Notes: generated by a model from the sequence alone, not told the origin. A stretch of 64,000 nucleotides of DNA from Bacilli bacterium (GCA_017409785.1 JAFQSD010000001.1:124001-188000), one strand, 5' to 3'. Positions 10,101-19,138 are shown, numbered from the stretch's first letter. Numbers and translations are program-made.

Positions 10101-11510
10101 GGAACAACAAGATCAGAATTAGAAAATGCACCAGATGATCCATATTGGCCAATATATGATTTAGGATTAGTAAACTATTCGAATACAACATTAAATGGTG
10201 GTAAGATTGGTTCAATCTATATGTGGAAACATGCTAAACTTACAGTTAAAGCAGGAACTACAGTAGATTCAATTAATGTAACATCAGGTACACCAATGTC
10301 TAACATCGTTGTAGAAGAAGGTGCTACAGTTAATAAAATCATTACTAAAGATGGTGAAATGCCTTATGAAGAATGGGAAGCACAAATTAACTATACAACA
10401 GTAAATAGTGTTGAAGAATTTAAAACTGCTTTAAATAATGGATATAGAAAGATTATTATTGCAAATACATTAAATATTGAAGAAGATCAAAAATTCTCTC
10501 CAACAAAGAAAACTTTTGTAACAACAAAAGATACAATCACAATGTTTAATGTTAAAGAAGGTAAATCATTAATATTAGAAAACTTAGTTCTTGATGGAGA
10601 AAATACATATAAAGTTGATGTAGCAAAGGCAGCAGAAATATATCAAGATGCATTTAATATTTTTAATATGCCTGATTCACTAAATCAAGAAAGAGTTTAT
10701 AAAAATACGCCATTAATTAAAACTGCAGGAAAGTTAACATTAGGAAAAAATTCTGTTATCAGAAACTATGCACACCAACCATATAATGGTACAAATGGTC
10801 AACAATATGGAGGACCAGCAATTCAAGTAACAGATGGAACAGTAACAATTAATGGATTAGAATTCACTAACAACATTTCACAATTATTAACAGCTAAAAA
10901 TGCAACTGTTACTATTGATAATATCAACGTTCATGATACATGGGCTAATGGTAATAAAGCTGGATTAGTTGAAATTAATGCGGATGCAACAATGAATGTA
11001 AATAATGGAACATTCAAAAATAATATGATGACAATGCGTTCATATGGATTATTCATTGCAAATGCAGGAACAATCAATATGAAAGGTGGACTATACGAAA
11101 ATAACCAATCAACAAGAAATGGTGGAAACACTGCAGGTTCATTATTCGGAGTTGAAACAACTGGTAAAATTTATATGACTGGTGGTACAGTTCAAAATAA
11201 CATTGGATTTAGAGCGGGAGCATTTGCAACACGTTGGGCAACAGATGGAAGTGTTATCGAATTAAATGGCGGAACAATTAAAAATAATACAACACGCGAT
11301 AGTGCATTTAAAAACGCTGCAATCTTTGTACAAAGTAATGTTAAGATAGGTACAGATATGGTTGTTGAAGACAAAGTAGTACTTCGTGGAGCAACAGCTG
11401 TATTAGACAATAATGGTAAAATTGTTGGAGATGTTGAGTTAGTTGATAACTTAGGTAAATTCAACAATAACGGAACTGTTACAGGAACAATTATAGTTCC
11501 AGAAGTATAA
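7101..11510 (+). CDS. giant secreted surface protein 2, mosaic paralogue of protein 1
   Basis: Predicted exported protein of 1469 residues. The signal peptide is nearly the same as in the upstream paralogue (M-x-GKKRY-hydrophobic core-TFA). Then come a charged helical region (about 50-165), Ig-like domains with DKTAP boundaries, and one copy of the 80-residue SVGVDSYY repeat. A beta-helix segment (about 855-1090) closely matches the C-terminus of protein 1. It is followed by about 380 extra residues of Gly/Asn-rich beta-helix resembling pectate-lyase-fold or polymorphic outer surface proteins (NGGTIKNN, TGGTVQNN, KGGLYENN turns). No sortase motif or C-terminal membrane anchor is visible. Ribosome binding site is GGGAGG. 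Probable adhesin or coat protein; the ligand is unknown. Confidence 0.85.
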   Translation: MQGKKRYFVIVLFLLLGLTTFTFASPREFSKSQKPKNGTSEKVSNDTQARKSYAEAVEAVEDAEEDPTLETVENARTEIQNADDATDDQITQLQNRVNVVENTIDVAALVSELEELVKAKETFDTASLKYPTADTEVNKLEEGNVKENLVTRLERVENILNDKSKPVYTGIKNNQITNEDVTLVVTDDTKVTKTVTLNNETVDFEEVFKKEGTYVVTLVDEAFNEEVVTFTIDKTAPNFVDLKSGNHYETITVAVDDQTATITVLNNDTKETNEVTNGTVLTKDATYKLTVKDAAGNTKSIWVAIDTTKPTITGVTNGSVVNKSENIYVNDKFLTNVKITGPNSKGEVVTKEFTRSDFTVGANNENFSFKYKANYEGEWTVVATDKAGNTYTETFTIDKTAAKKNAVNANVNGYKNEVKEQYATNGNTVTAYISVNEELKHNPTFTFYTNGKEVKVVGKEEVIASVRESGDYPYVYTAKLVINEELVAEDGVITFKVTDIYDKAGNQTADITKMSVGNKVLTLDRTPNRVTFTTISTDNENVDGKVYYVTAGDTVTFRMGVREKFSENPVVTIGGKEVTLEYVKYFKEPNHHEYKGTLKLDETLTDGNLAITISNLTDELGNKGFYYQTNGKKVLETVTKKETTNGKSLVYDNTAPVLSYVAMLSKADNYKYAKNGDTIRFLVAYNEEINLNDNFVITFNNKTKKLVRSGDKTKYEYIAEFKIPADEKDLAEGLLTFEVKGAQDKLGNEAVATTTANHYKYNSVTYDRTAPTLTVKPESVGVDSYYAKISYKLSDNTLIDYYTINGYKADVTNNKWGDANYNNLKSHLVAGENKITLYDVAGNKVEKTFTIAKNTAKVEDGNVTVNEDIYLVNEPFYNDIETEKEVVINGNGKTVTQYITSADKLQWKGNHKTPNGLNIPLLGDVFSSKNGAKVTVNNITFTGTIHSIMLGNYEDSSSNWFNTEFNNVNIINTKVVSLAGNIAPAAVVYGKATLNNVNIYGTTRSELENAPDDPYWPIYDLGLVNYSNTTLNGGKIGSIYMWKHAKLTVKAGTTVDSINVTSGTPMSNIVVEEGATVNKIITKDGEMPYEEWEAQINYTTVNSVEEFKTALNNGYRKIIIANTLNIEEDQKFSPTKKTFVTTKDTITMFNVKEGKSLILENLVLDGENTYKVDVAKAAEIYQDAFNIFNMPDSLNQERVYKNTPLIKTAGKLTLGKNSVIRNYAHQPYNGTNGQQYGGPAIQVTDGTVTINGLEFTNNISQLLTAKNATVTIDNINVHDTWANGNKAGLVEINADATMNVNNGTFKNNMMTMRSYGLFIANAGTINMKGGLYENNQSTRNGGNTAGSLFGVETTGKIYMTGGTVQNNIGFRAGAFATRWATDGSVIELNGGTIKNNTTRDSAFKNAAIFVQSNVKIGTDMVVEDKVVLRGATAVLDNNGKIVGDVELVDNLGKFNNNGTVTGTIIVPEV

Positions 11511-11517
11511 TAAAATT

Positions 11518-11546
11518 AAAGAAGAGAGAAATCTCTTCTTTTTTTT
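11518..11546 (+). terminator. intrinsic terminator
   Basis: AAAGAAGAGA-GAAA-TCTCTTCTTT (11518-11541) plus T tract, ending the second giant surface protein transcript. Confidence 0.9.
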
Positions 11547-11572
11547 GCATAAATATTAATAAGAGGTGACTT

Positions 11573-13480
11573 ATGTTCTTTAAAAAAATAGATGAACGTA
11601 TAAAAGTATTATTTCTTATTATTTTATTATTATTTATATTAATAATCATTAGAGTATTTTATATACAAGTTTTTGATTATAAAAAATTAAATGAATATGC
11701 TTCAGACTTATGGAGTAGAGATTTGCCAATAGAAGCAAACCGTGGTCTAATACTCGATAGAAATGGAGTGGTTCTAGCAGATAATCTTACGACCACATCA
11801 TTAGTCTTAATTCCTAATCAAATTAAAGATAAAGAGGAAGTAACTAAACAACTAGCAGACATTTTAAATGTATCTTTTGACGATATGAAAGAACATGTCT
11901 ATAAAAATACTTCTATTGAAAGAGTACATCCTGAAGGAAGAAGACTATCTTATGATATAGCTGAACAAATATCAAACCTAAATATAGAAGGAGTATACTT
12001 AGTAAAAGAAGCAAAAAGATATTACCCCTATGGCAATTTACTATCTCACAGTCTTGGTTACGTTGGCATTGATAATCAAGGTCTGTCTGGATTAGAATTA
12101 CAATATGATAAGTATTTAACTGGTAAAAGTGGGGCAATTAAATATTTTTCTGATGCCAAAGGCAACAAATTAAATTTATCAGATATTTATATAGAACCAA
12201 CACCTGGTATGAATATTAATTTAACAATTGATATAAACATTCAAAAGTCAATTGAACGAGAACTTGATAACATAGTAGATATGTTTTCTCCTGATAATGC
12301 ACTTGCAATAGCAATAGATCCAAATACAGGAGAAATATTAGGAATGGGTTCAAGACCTGATTATGACCCAAATAACTACAAAAACTACTCTCAAGAGGTT
12401 CTTAGTCGCAACTTACCAATTTGGTCCTCATACGAGCCTGGATCTACCTTTAAAATAGTTACTATGGCTACTGCTGTAGAAGAAAAAGTAGTAGATTTAG
12501 ATAAAGATACATTTTATGATACTGGAAGTACTAAAGTAGATGGCTCAACTTTAAGATGTTGGAAAGCAGGTGGCCATGGTCATCAAACGTTTCTTCAAGT
12601 ATTACAAAATTCCTGTAATCCAGGTTTCGTAAAAATTGGTCAATTATTGGGCAAAGATAAACTATTTTCATATTTAGATAAATTTGGATTTGGAAATAAA
12701 ACGGGAATAGATTTAAATGGAGAAGGACAAGGAATTATCTTTGCCCTAAATAAAGTAGGAAATGTTGAATTAGCAACAACAGCCTTTGGTCAAGGAGTAA
12801 GTGTAACTCCAATTCAACAAGCGGTAGCAGTATCTGCTGTAGTAAATGGTGGCAACTTATTAAAGCCATACATAGTTAAAAGTATCTCTGAAAGTGAAAC
12901 AAATAATATCATTGAAGAGAAAGAAACAACAGTATTAAGAAAAGTCATCAGTAATGAAACATCACTTATAATGCGTAGAGCCTTAGAAAGTGTAGTTGCT
13001 TTAGGTGGAGGAAAATCAGCCTATATTGAAGATTATCGTATTGGTGGTAAAACTGGTACCGCTCAAAAAGTAGAAAATGGTAAATACTTAGTTGGTAACT
13101 ACATTATGTCCTTTATGGCTGTTGTACCATCAAACGATCCAAAAGCTATACTATATCTAGCAATTGATAATCCTAAAAATACAGCTCTTTTATCCAGCTA
13201 TACAACAACCCCAATTGCTAGACGTATTTTATTAGATATAATTGCTGCCTTAAACATAGAAAAACAACCAGGTGGAATAGAAAAAGAATTAGAATGGACT
13301 GATAAAGAATTAAAAGTAATTCCCAACGTAATTGGTTTATCATTACAAGAAGCAAAAAAACTATTAACAGATTTTACTATTGAATATACAGGTTCAGGAA
13401 CTGTTGTAAAAGAACAAACACCATCTCCAGGAGAAAAAATTGAACTTAAGGGAACAATAAAACTACTCTTAGGAGACTAA
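11573..13480 (+). CDS. ftsI: FtsI/SpoVD-type class B penicillin-binding protein with PASTA domain
   Basis: Peptidoglycan D,D-transpeptidase for division, 635 residues. N-terminal membrane segment (about 12-30), dimerisation/pedestal domain opening with the EANRGLILDRNG box, then the transpeptidase domain. The acylated Ser is in STFK near residue 290, the second motif is SCN in QNSCNPGF, and the third is KTGT near residue 493. One PASTA domain (about 570-635, IPNVIGLSLQEAKKLL...) is characteristic of Gram-positive division PBPs. It starts a division/wall block that continues with MraY and FtsW. Ribosome binding site AGAGGTGA. Functional assignment to division rather than elongation rests on PASTA and neighbours. 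Confidence 0.92.
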   Translation: MFFKKIDERIKVLFLIILLLFILIIIRVFYIQVFDYKKLNEYASDLWSRDLPIEANRGLILDRNGVVLADNLTTTSLVLIPNQIKDKEEVTKQLADILNVSFDDMKEHVYKNTSIERVHPEGRRLSYDIAEQISNLNIEGVYLVKEAKRYYPYGNLLSHSLGYVGIDNQGLSGLELQYDKYLTGKSGAIKYFSDAKGNKLNLSDIYIEPTPGMNINLTIDINIQKSIERELDNIVDMFSPDNALAIAIDPNTGEILGMGSRPDYDPNNYKNYSQEVLSRNLPIWSSYEPGSTFKIVTMATAVEEKVVDLDKDTFYDTGSTKVDGSTLRCWKAGGHGHQTFLQVLQNSCNPGFVKIGQLLGKDKLFSYLDKFGFGNKTGIDLNGEGQGIIFALNKVGNVELATTAFGQGVSVTPIQQAVAVSAVVNGGNLLKPYIVKSISESETNNIIEEKETTVLRKVISNETSLIMRRALESVVALGGGKSAYIEDYRIGGKTGTAQKVENGKYLVGNYIMSFMAVVPSNDPKAILYLAIDNPKNTALLSSYTTTPIARRILLDIIAALNIEKQPGGIEKELEWTDKELKVIPNVIGLSLQEAKKLLTDFTIEYTGSGTVVKEQTPSPGEKIELKGTIKLLLGD

Positions 13481-13483
13481 TTA

Positions 13484-13492
13484 TGTTATAAT
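13484..13492 (+). promoter_or_regulatory. extended -10 promoter
   Basis: TGT + TATAAT (13487-13492) just after the ftsI stop codon, with no convincing -35. It probably gives the coiled-coil gene its own transcript. Confidence 0.6.
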
Positions 13493-13532
13493 GAAAAAGT
13501 ATAAGATAGAAAACTTGAAATAGGTGATACTA

Positions 13533-15173
13533 ATGAATGAAACAATAGGGGTAAAAGGTGGTAAAAACGATCGTCGAAGAACTCTTTTAATAACTAAGAA
13601 AATGAAAGAACGTTTAGAAGCATACCATCAAGAACAAAAAGAAAAAGAATTTAAAGAATTAGAAAAGAAAGTTAAATTACAACAAAAACTTGTTGCTGTA
13701 GCTGCAGTTCCAATAGCAGCATTCGGACAAGTATATTTAACTTTAACTCATGATAATCTAAAGAAAAAAGAACTTGCTTTAAAAGAAGCTATTGAACTTT
13801 TAGAAAAAGAAAATTTATTTTCTGAAAAAGATACAGAAGAAATAATTAGAGCCTTAAAAGAAGGAAATGTTTTTGGTTTAGATGAAGAATTACTTGGTAA
13901 GTTAGGTTTATCTTTTGAAACTAAAAAACAAGTATCTGAAATAGATGCAACTGAATTTAATGATCAAGATAAGAAAGAAAAACAAGAAATATCTCTAGAA
14001 ACTAAAGCAGCAGTATTAAATGTAATAGAAATTACTTTAGAAGAAAAAGAACAAAAATTACATAAAGAACAAGCTACTCCAGAAGAAGAGTTAAAAGCAG
14101 GAATTACTGCAGTAGATACAATTGATGAAAAATTAGATAAATTAAAGAATCATAAAATAGTTGATGAATATGAACATAAACTAAAAGAAGTTCGAAAAGA
14201 TTTAAGACAATTAGTTTTTGAATATAATTTAGTATCAGAAGCCTCAGATAATTTATATGATTCTAAAGAAGCAGATGAATTATTAGATCGTCTAAATGAA
14301 ATAATTAAAAAGATTGAAGAACTAAAAAGAAAAATAGATGTACCAGATATTGATAAATATGATGATAACTATTTATATACACTAATAGAAGATTATATTG
14401 AAGAATTTAAAAATAAAAAATTTGTTTCTGAAATAAAAGATTCAGCATTATATATAATGATATCTGAAAAATTAGATGAACTAGATAATAAAAAAGATAA
14501 TCTTCAAAATAAAATTGAAACTAAAAAATCAAGTCTTGAATTAGATGAAATGCGTATTGAAGAGATAAGAGAAAAATACTATAGTTTTGATAAGTTTAAT
14601 ACTGAACTAAATAAATTCCAACAAGAACAAGATAAAGTTTTAGAGGAAATCAAAGACAAGATGGCTAAAGCCACAACTATTCAAGAACGTGTTGAAACAC
14701 AAGTTCAAGGAATGAATAGACAAAGTAGAAGATTACTTACATTAATGGCAGCATCAATGATGTTACCAGGAGCACGAAGCGCTAAAGGGCTAGCAACTAT
14801 GGCAGCATCTTACTTATATTTTATGAGAACTATTATGCGCCCGAATGTTAGAACAAGAACTCTAAGAACTATAAAAGTAGAAGACTATCATAAAGAAATA
14901 GAAAGTAGTCTATCTGAACTTGATAATGTTTCAACTTTACTTAAAAAGACATCTAAACAAATTGAAGCTACAATTAAAGAATTTGAAACAGAATTCAGTG
15001 AATATTTAAATGTATTCCCAGAATGTCGAGAATTACTAAGCAGTTTAGAAAAAATAAAAGATGAAATAAAAGAAAAAGAATATGAACTTGGTCGTATAAA
15101 AGAAGAACAAGAAAAGAACTTAGAAAAAAACAATGCTAAGGTTAAAAGAATGGTCTACGAACAACCTGTGTAA
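13533..15173 (+). CDS. large coiled-coil protein with two hydrophobic segments, unknown function
   Basis: Not recognised. About 546 residues, dominated by Lys/Glu-rich coiled coil (about 25-50, 85-430 and 460-545). A hydrophobic stretch KLVAVAAVPIAAFGQVYLTL lies near residues 53-72, and a second (LLTLMAASMML then GLATMAASYLYFMRTIM) near 405-440. This architecture suggests a membrane-associated scaffold. It sits between the division transpeptidase and mraY, where other Firmicutes carry only mur/fts genes, so a role in septum or wall organisation is a reasonable guess but not demonstrated. Start chosen as ATG 13533, 5 nt after TAGGTGA; an earlier in-frame GTG lies inside that ribosome binding site. 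Confidence 0.75.
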   Translation: MNETIGVKGGKNDRRRTLLITKKMKERLEAYHQEQKEKEFKELEKKVKLQQKLVAVAAVPIAAFGQVYLTLTHDNLKKKELALKEAIELLEKENLFSEKDTEEIIRALKEGNVFGLDEELLGKLGLSFETKKQVSEIDATEFNDQDKKEKQEISLETKAAVLNVIEITLEEKEQKLHKEQATPEEELKAGITAVDTIDEKLDKLKNHKIVDEYEHKLKEVRKDLRQLVFEYNLVSEASDNLYDSKEADELLDRLNEIIKKIEELKRKIDVPDIDKYDDNYLYTLIEDYIEEFKNKKFVSEIKDSALYIMISEKLDELDNKKDNLQNKIETKKSSLELDEMRIEEIREKYYSFDKFNTELNKFQQEQDKVLEEIKDKMAKATTIQERVETQVQGMNRQSRRLLTLMAASMMLPGARSAKGLATMAASYLYFMRTIMRPNVRTRTLRTIKVEDYHKEIESSLSELDNVSTLLKKTSKQIEATIKEFETEFSEYLNVFPECRELLSSLEKIKDEIKEKEYELGRIKEEQEKNLEKNNAKVKRMVYEQPV

Positions 15174-15219
15174 AGTTTTGTCTAAAATAATAGAATTAAT
15201 CATAATATAAAACTATTTA

Positions 15220-15228
15220 TGATATAAT
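15220..15228 (+). promoter_or_regulatory. extended -10 promoter of mraY
   Basis: TGA + TATAAT (15223-15228) about 28 bp before the mraY start; -35 poorly conserved. Confidence 0.55.
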
Positions 15229-15255
15229 GTTCCAAGAGAAATGGAGTGAATTTAT

Positions 15256-16236
15256 ATGTTATTATTAACCAAAGCAGTTTTCGCAATAATGATTGGTTTC
15301 TTATCATCAGTTGTTCTTGGGTTAATTTTAATTCCAGCCTTAAAAAAAATGCATATAGGACAAAAAATTAGTGTCTTCGTAGGTGATACTCATCGTAAGA
15401 AAGAGGGAACTCCTACAATGGGAGGATTAATCTTTATAATTCCAACCATTGCAGCAACACTTTATTTAGTATTAAGTGATAGAATATCATATACATCCAA
15501 CTTAGGAATTGTATTATTAGTATTTCTAGGCTATGCCTGTATAGGATTCTTAGATGACTTCTTATCAATTAGAAAAGGTAATAATGAAGGTTTAACCACA
15601 TATCAAAAATTATTTATGCAGGTGTTAATTGCTATCGGTTTCTTCTATATTTATATGAGAAATGGAGGTCAAACATCATTTGTAGTAGGTACCCTTGGAA
15701 TTGATATTGAATTAGGATGGCTATATGGATTATTAATCTTATTTGTATTAGTAGGAGCCTCAAATGCTGTAAACTTAACTGACGGATTAGATGGATTAGC
15801 TGGAGGATTATCTGCAATTGCTTACATAGCCTTTGCTTTAATCTCACTAACAGTAGGATTTGAAGATATTGGAATCTTTGGTTTAATTCTAGTAGGAAGT
15901 TTATTTGGATTCCTAACATATAATACTCATCCTGCAAAAATCTTTATGGGAGACACTGGTTCTCTTGCACTAGGTGCTGCTATGGGAGCAATCGCAATAT
16001 TAACTCATAGAGAACTAACTTTATTAGTAGTTGCCGGAATATTTGTTATTGAAACATTAAGTGTTATTGTTCAAACAATTTGGGTACAAGTATTCCATAA
16101 AAAATTATTCTTAATGACACCAATCCATCATCATTTTGAAAAACTTGGATGGGTTGAAACAGATATTGTAAAATTATTCTGGGTAGCAGGATTAGTTCTA
16201 GCTATGGCTGGAATTATCTTCGGAGTATGGTTATAA
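15256..16236 (+). CDS. mraY: phospho-N-acetylmuramoyl-pentapeptide-transferase
   Basis: Integral membrane enzyme that transfers phospho-MurNAc-pentapeptide to undecaprenyl phosphate to make lipid I. 326 residues with about ten membrane segments. Diagnostic motifs: KKEGTPTMGG near residue 50, the Asp pair in GFLDDFLSI, NLTDGLDGLAGG, FMGDTGSLALG, and the His triad region PIHHHFEKLGW near the C-terminus. Length is typical. The usual neighbours murD and murG are absent, so the dcw cluster is rearranged. Ribosome binding site is weak (ATGGAGTGA). Confidence 0.97.
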   Translation: MLLLTKAVFAIMIGFLSSVVLGLILIPALKKMHIGQKISVFVGDTHRKKEGTPTMGGLIFIIPTIAATLYLVLSDRISYTSNLGIVLLVFLGYACIGFLDDFLSIRKGNNEGLTTYQKLFMQVLIAIGFFYIYMRNGGQTSFVVGTLGIDIELGWLYGLLILFVLVGASNAVNLTDGLDGLAGGLSAIAYIAFALISLTVGFEDIGIFGLILVGSLFGFLTYNTHPAKIFMGDTGSLALGAAMGAIAILTHRELTLLVVAGIFVIETLSVIVQTIWVQVFHKKLFLMTPIHHHFEKLGWVETDIVKLFWVAGLVLAMAGIIFGVWL

Positions 16237-16262
16237 AATGACAAGTAATTGTCATTTTTTTA
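16235..16262 (+). terminator. intrinsic terminator after mraY
   Basis: AAAATGACAA-GTAA-TTGTCATTTT (16235-16258) then T tract. Confidence 0.9.
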
Positions 16263-16321
16263 TTGTCTAAATACAAATCAAATTAATTATGATAAAATAC
16301 TTATAGAGTAGGAGTGAAAAT

Positions 16322-18154
16322 ATGGATATATATGAACTTGCCGAAGAAGTAGTAGATAAACCATTAAATGAGTATATAAAACAATATTTATCACAAATAA
16401 TAGAAGTTTTACAACAAAGTCAAGATTCTATAGTAATAGATTTTGCTAACTTAACATCAACTGATGTATATAAAGAAGCAAAAAATCCTGGATATTTAAA
16501 AAATCGATATTTAGAACTATTACCAAATGGAATAAAACTACTAAGTTCAACACCAGAAATAGTTGAAATATTAAAACCATATATTCCAAGAACTATTAAA
16601 AGTCTTACAGCACCTAAAGATATGTTAAGTGACTTAGAATATTTAAAAGAATTTCCATTCTTAGAAGAAATAACAATATCAGACACTGATGAAATTCCTT
16701 CAAAAGAAGAATTTGAAGGAATAGCAAACAGTACAGAAATAAATACAATCACAGTAGATAGATATACTGATTTATTACCAGAAGAATATCTTAATGAAGA
16801 AAATACAATTGTTCTTAAAGGTCAACCTGAATTATGGCTATATAAAGGTATTACTATAAAATCAAAAACAAACTCTAAGCCATGCGATCAAAGTAATATT
16901 ATTATAGAAGCAAATAATATAATAAATAATTTACCCGCAATAAAAAAACTGTTTATAGAATCAGGTGCTAAGTTAAGAAAAAATGGAACAATTACAATAA
17001 GAGAAAAATCATCAAAATTCAATGAATTGAATGGTCAACCATTAGAACTAAAAATAACATTAAATGATGAATTAGAAATTGAAAATTTAGATATAAAGAG
17101 TAACTCACCAACATTAGTATCACATGCAGTATCTCAATTAGAAAATTTAACTACTATAAAACAAATAACTATGAAGACAGATAATAAAACACATGATGAT
17201 TTATATTACTTGTCACACATTTCAAAAAAATATCCATTTGAAATATCTTATGGTAACTATAAAACATCTTATGAAGGCTTTTCTAGTATGCGTGCAACAA
17301 TTGATTATTATAAAGAACTAATTAATTCATACGATCTTTCACCTATAGAAAAAGCTGTATTTGCATATGATATTATGAAGACATTTATGTATCAAGAAGA
17401 TAATGATAATAAGAATAATGCTAGACATATTCCAGAAATAGTAATGTACGGAAAAATTGTCTGTAGGGGCTATGCCACATTCTACAATCAACTATTAGAA
17501 GAATTAGGTATAAAAACAACTCCTTATAGTTTTGATACAACAGATGAAAATGGTAAACCATCAAGACATATGAGAACGATAATTACAATAGATGATGACA
17601 AATATAATATTCATGGAATCTATGCTTGTGATCCAACTTGGGATAGTGTAATGGAAAATCTATCTATTGTTTCTGATGAAAATGGAAATAAAAAAGTAAC
17701 AACATTACCAGAAAATTATCCAGAAGTACATGAAAGATTTGATGCATTAACACTATATAGATATTTTCTATTTCCCTTAACAGAATACGAAATGCGTTTC
17801 CCTAATGAGCCACTACCAAGTATGCTTACAGCACTCAAAGAAGGTACATTAGAGGAACATTATAATTTCTTTAAAAACCAACAAGAAAGACCAGTCGACT
17901 TTATACCAAACTTAAGTTTTGATATAAATAATTTACTTGGAAAAGAAGCATCTTTAGAAACGGTTGAAAGTTACATCAATGCATCTCGTCCATCACTAGA
18001 AACATTTAGTGAAATATTAATAAATGTAAGACAAGCAGAAGGTTATACTGAAGCAACAGCTAAAGATACTATTGAAAGAAGTTATGAATTACACAGAATG
18101 ATGGATTCGCAAACTAATCAACCAGATTGTTTCTTTAAACCTAGTACAAAATAA
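16322..18154 (+). CDS. transglutaminase-like cysteine protease-fold protein, cytoplasmic
   Basis: 610 residues, no signal peptide. The N-terminal 330 residues contain leucine-rich, solenoid-like stretches (TSTPEIVEILKPYIPRTIKSL, FPFLEEITISDTDEI, QLENLTTIKQITMKT). The region at about 340-460 looks like a transglutaminase/protease-like core: Cys in IVCRGYATFYNQLLEELGI, a candidate His in RHMRTIIT or NIHGIY, and Asp in CDPTWDS. The C-terminal 120 residues are unassigned. Family membership is inferred from the Cys-His-Asp spacing. No substrate can be proposed. A related, membrane-anchored protein follows 10 nt downstream, so the two are probably co-transcribed. Ribosome binding site TAGGAGTGA. 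Confidence 0.65.
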   Translation: MDIYELAEEVVDKPLNEYIKQYLSQIIEVLQQSQDSIVIDFANLTSTDVYKEAKNPGYLKNRYLELLPNGIKLLSSTPEIVEILKPYIPRTIKSLTAPKDMLSDLEYLKEFPFLEEITISDTDEIPSKEEFEGIANSTEINTITVDRYTDLLPEEYLNEENTIVLKGQPELWLYKGITIKSKTNSKPCDQSNIIIEANNIINNLPAIKKLFIESGAKLRKNGTITIREKSSKFNELNGQPLELKITLNDELEIENLDIKSNSPTLVSHAVSQLENLTTIKQITMKTDNKTHDDLYYLSHISKKYPFEISYGNYKTSYEGFSSMRATIDYYKELINSYDLSPIEKAVFAYDIMKTFMYQEDNDNKNNARHIPEIVMYGKIVCRGYATFYNQLLEELGIKTTPYSFDTTDENGKPSRHMRTIITIDDDKYNIHGIYACDPTWDSVMENLSIVSDENGNKKVTTLPENYPEVHERFDALTLYRYFLFPLTEYEMRFPNEPLPSMLTALKEGTLEEHYNFFKNQQERPVDFIPNLSFDINNLLGKEASLETVESYINASRPSLETFSEILINVRQAEGYTEATAKDTIERSYELHRMMDSQTNQPDCFFKPSTK

Positions 18155-18164
18155 GAGGTACCTT

Positions 18165-19079
18165 ATGAAAAAAATAATAATGACAGTAGGAATAATACTA
18201 TCAATACTTTGCATAATAGTATTTGTACTATGTGGTAAAAATCTATCTATTAGTTTAATGTTAGAAGACAACTATGAAAAAACACATTATGTAAATGATT
18301 TATATGATTCTAAAGAATTAAACTATCGTTTAGCTCTTAATAAAAATGAACAAAAAATTTACGATGAAATAATAAAACATATAATTAATTTTGATGAAAC
18401 CTTCATTATAAATCTAACTGGTTTTAGATCAGACGAAGTATATGCTTCATTTAATAAAATATCTGATGTTTTTCAAGCCATAGGTATGGATCATCCAGAA
18501 CTAATTCAATATGGAACATCTTCATTCCAAAAAAGACAAAAAGATACAGAAGTAACAATAACTATTAATTACACTATGTCTAAAGAACAGTATGAAAATA
18601 ACATATTAGAAATAAAACAAATAATTGATGATGTAAAAAAAGAAACTAAAGATTTAACTGACTATGAAAAAGTAAAATACGTTTATGATTATTTAGGCAA
18701 TAAAAATACTTATGGAGACATCCATGACATAAATGGACAATCTGCTTATTCAGCATTTTCAGATACTTTATCTCCAGTATGTGCTGGTTATGCCAAAGCA
18801 TCCCAAATATTATTTAGAAATATTGGAATAAATTCATTACTGATATTTGGTGATGCTAAATACAATTTATTCATAGGAGATGCCCATGCTTGGAATAATG
18901 TTGAAATAGATGGTTTCTATTACATATATGATGTTACTTATAGTAGTAATGGTAAAGGAGTAAGTAAAGAAGCCTTCTACAATGGTTTCTTAAAAAATGA
19001 TACTTCTAATTATGAACCATGGAACAAAAAAACATCTGCCTTTATTAATGGATTAAAATATAAAGGAAAATATGACTAA
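18165..19079 (+). CDS. membrane-anchored transglutaminase-like protein
   Basis: 304 residues. One N-terminal membrane segment (about 4-23) with the rest outside. The C-terminal half is a clear transglutaminase-like core: Cys206 in PVCAGYAKASQILF, His241 in GDAHAWNNVEIDG and Asp256 in YIYDVTYS, the Cys-His-Asp triad with family-typical spacing. Proteins of this kind in Firmicutes are thought to act on wall or surface proteins; the substrate is unknown. A Cys at position 23 (FVLCGK) resembles a lipobox but lacks the small residue before Cys, so I favour an uncleaved anchor. The location between mraY and ftsW is suggestive. Ribosome binding site AAGAGGTA. Confidence 0.8.
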   Translation: MKKIIMTVGIILSILCIIVFVLCGKNLSISLMLEDNYEKTHYVNDLYDSKELNYRLALNKNEQKIYDEIIKHIINFDETFIINLTGFRSDEVYASFNKISDVFQAIGMDHPELIQYGTSSFQKRQKDTEVTITINYTMSKEQYENNILEIKQIIDDVKKETKDLTDYEKVKYVYDYLGNKNTYGDIHDINGQSAYSAFSDTLSPVCAGYAKASQILFRNIGINSLLIFGDAKYNLFIGDAHAWNNVEIDGFYYIYDVTYSSNGKGVSKEAFYNGFLKNDTSNYEPWNKKTSAFINGLKYKGKYD

Positions 19080-19080
19080 C

Positions 19081-19105
19081 AAAAAGAACGCAAGTTCTTT
19101 TTTTA
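19081..19105 (+). terminator. intrinsic terminator
   Basis: AAAAAGAAC-GCAA-GTTCTTTTT (19081-19102) with T tract, after the transglutaminase pair. Confidence 0.9.
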
Positions 19106-19138
19106 TTATAAAAAAATATACTTTTACTAGGTGATATA

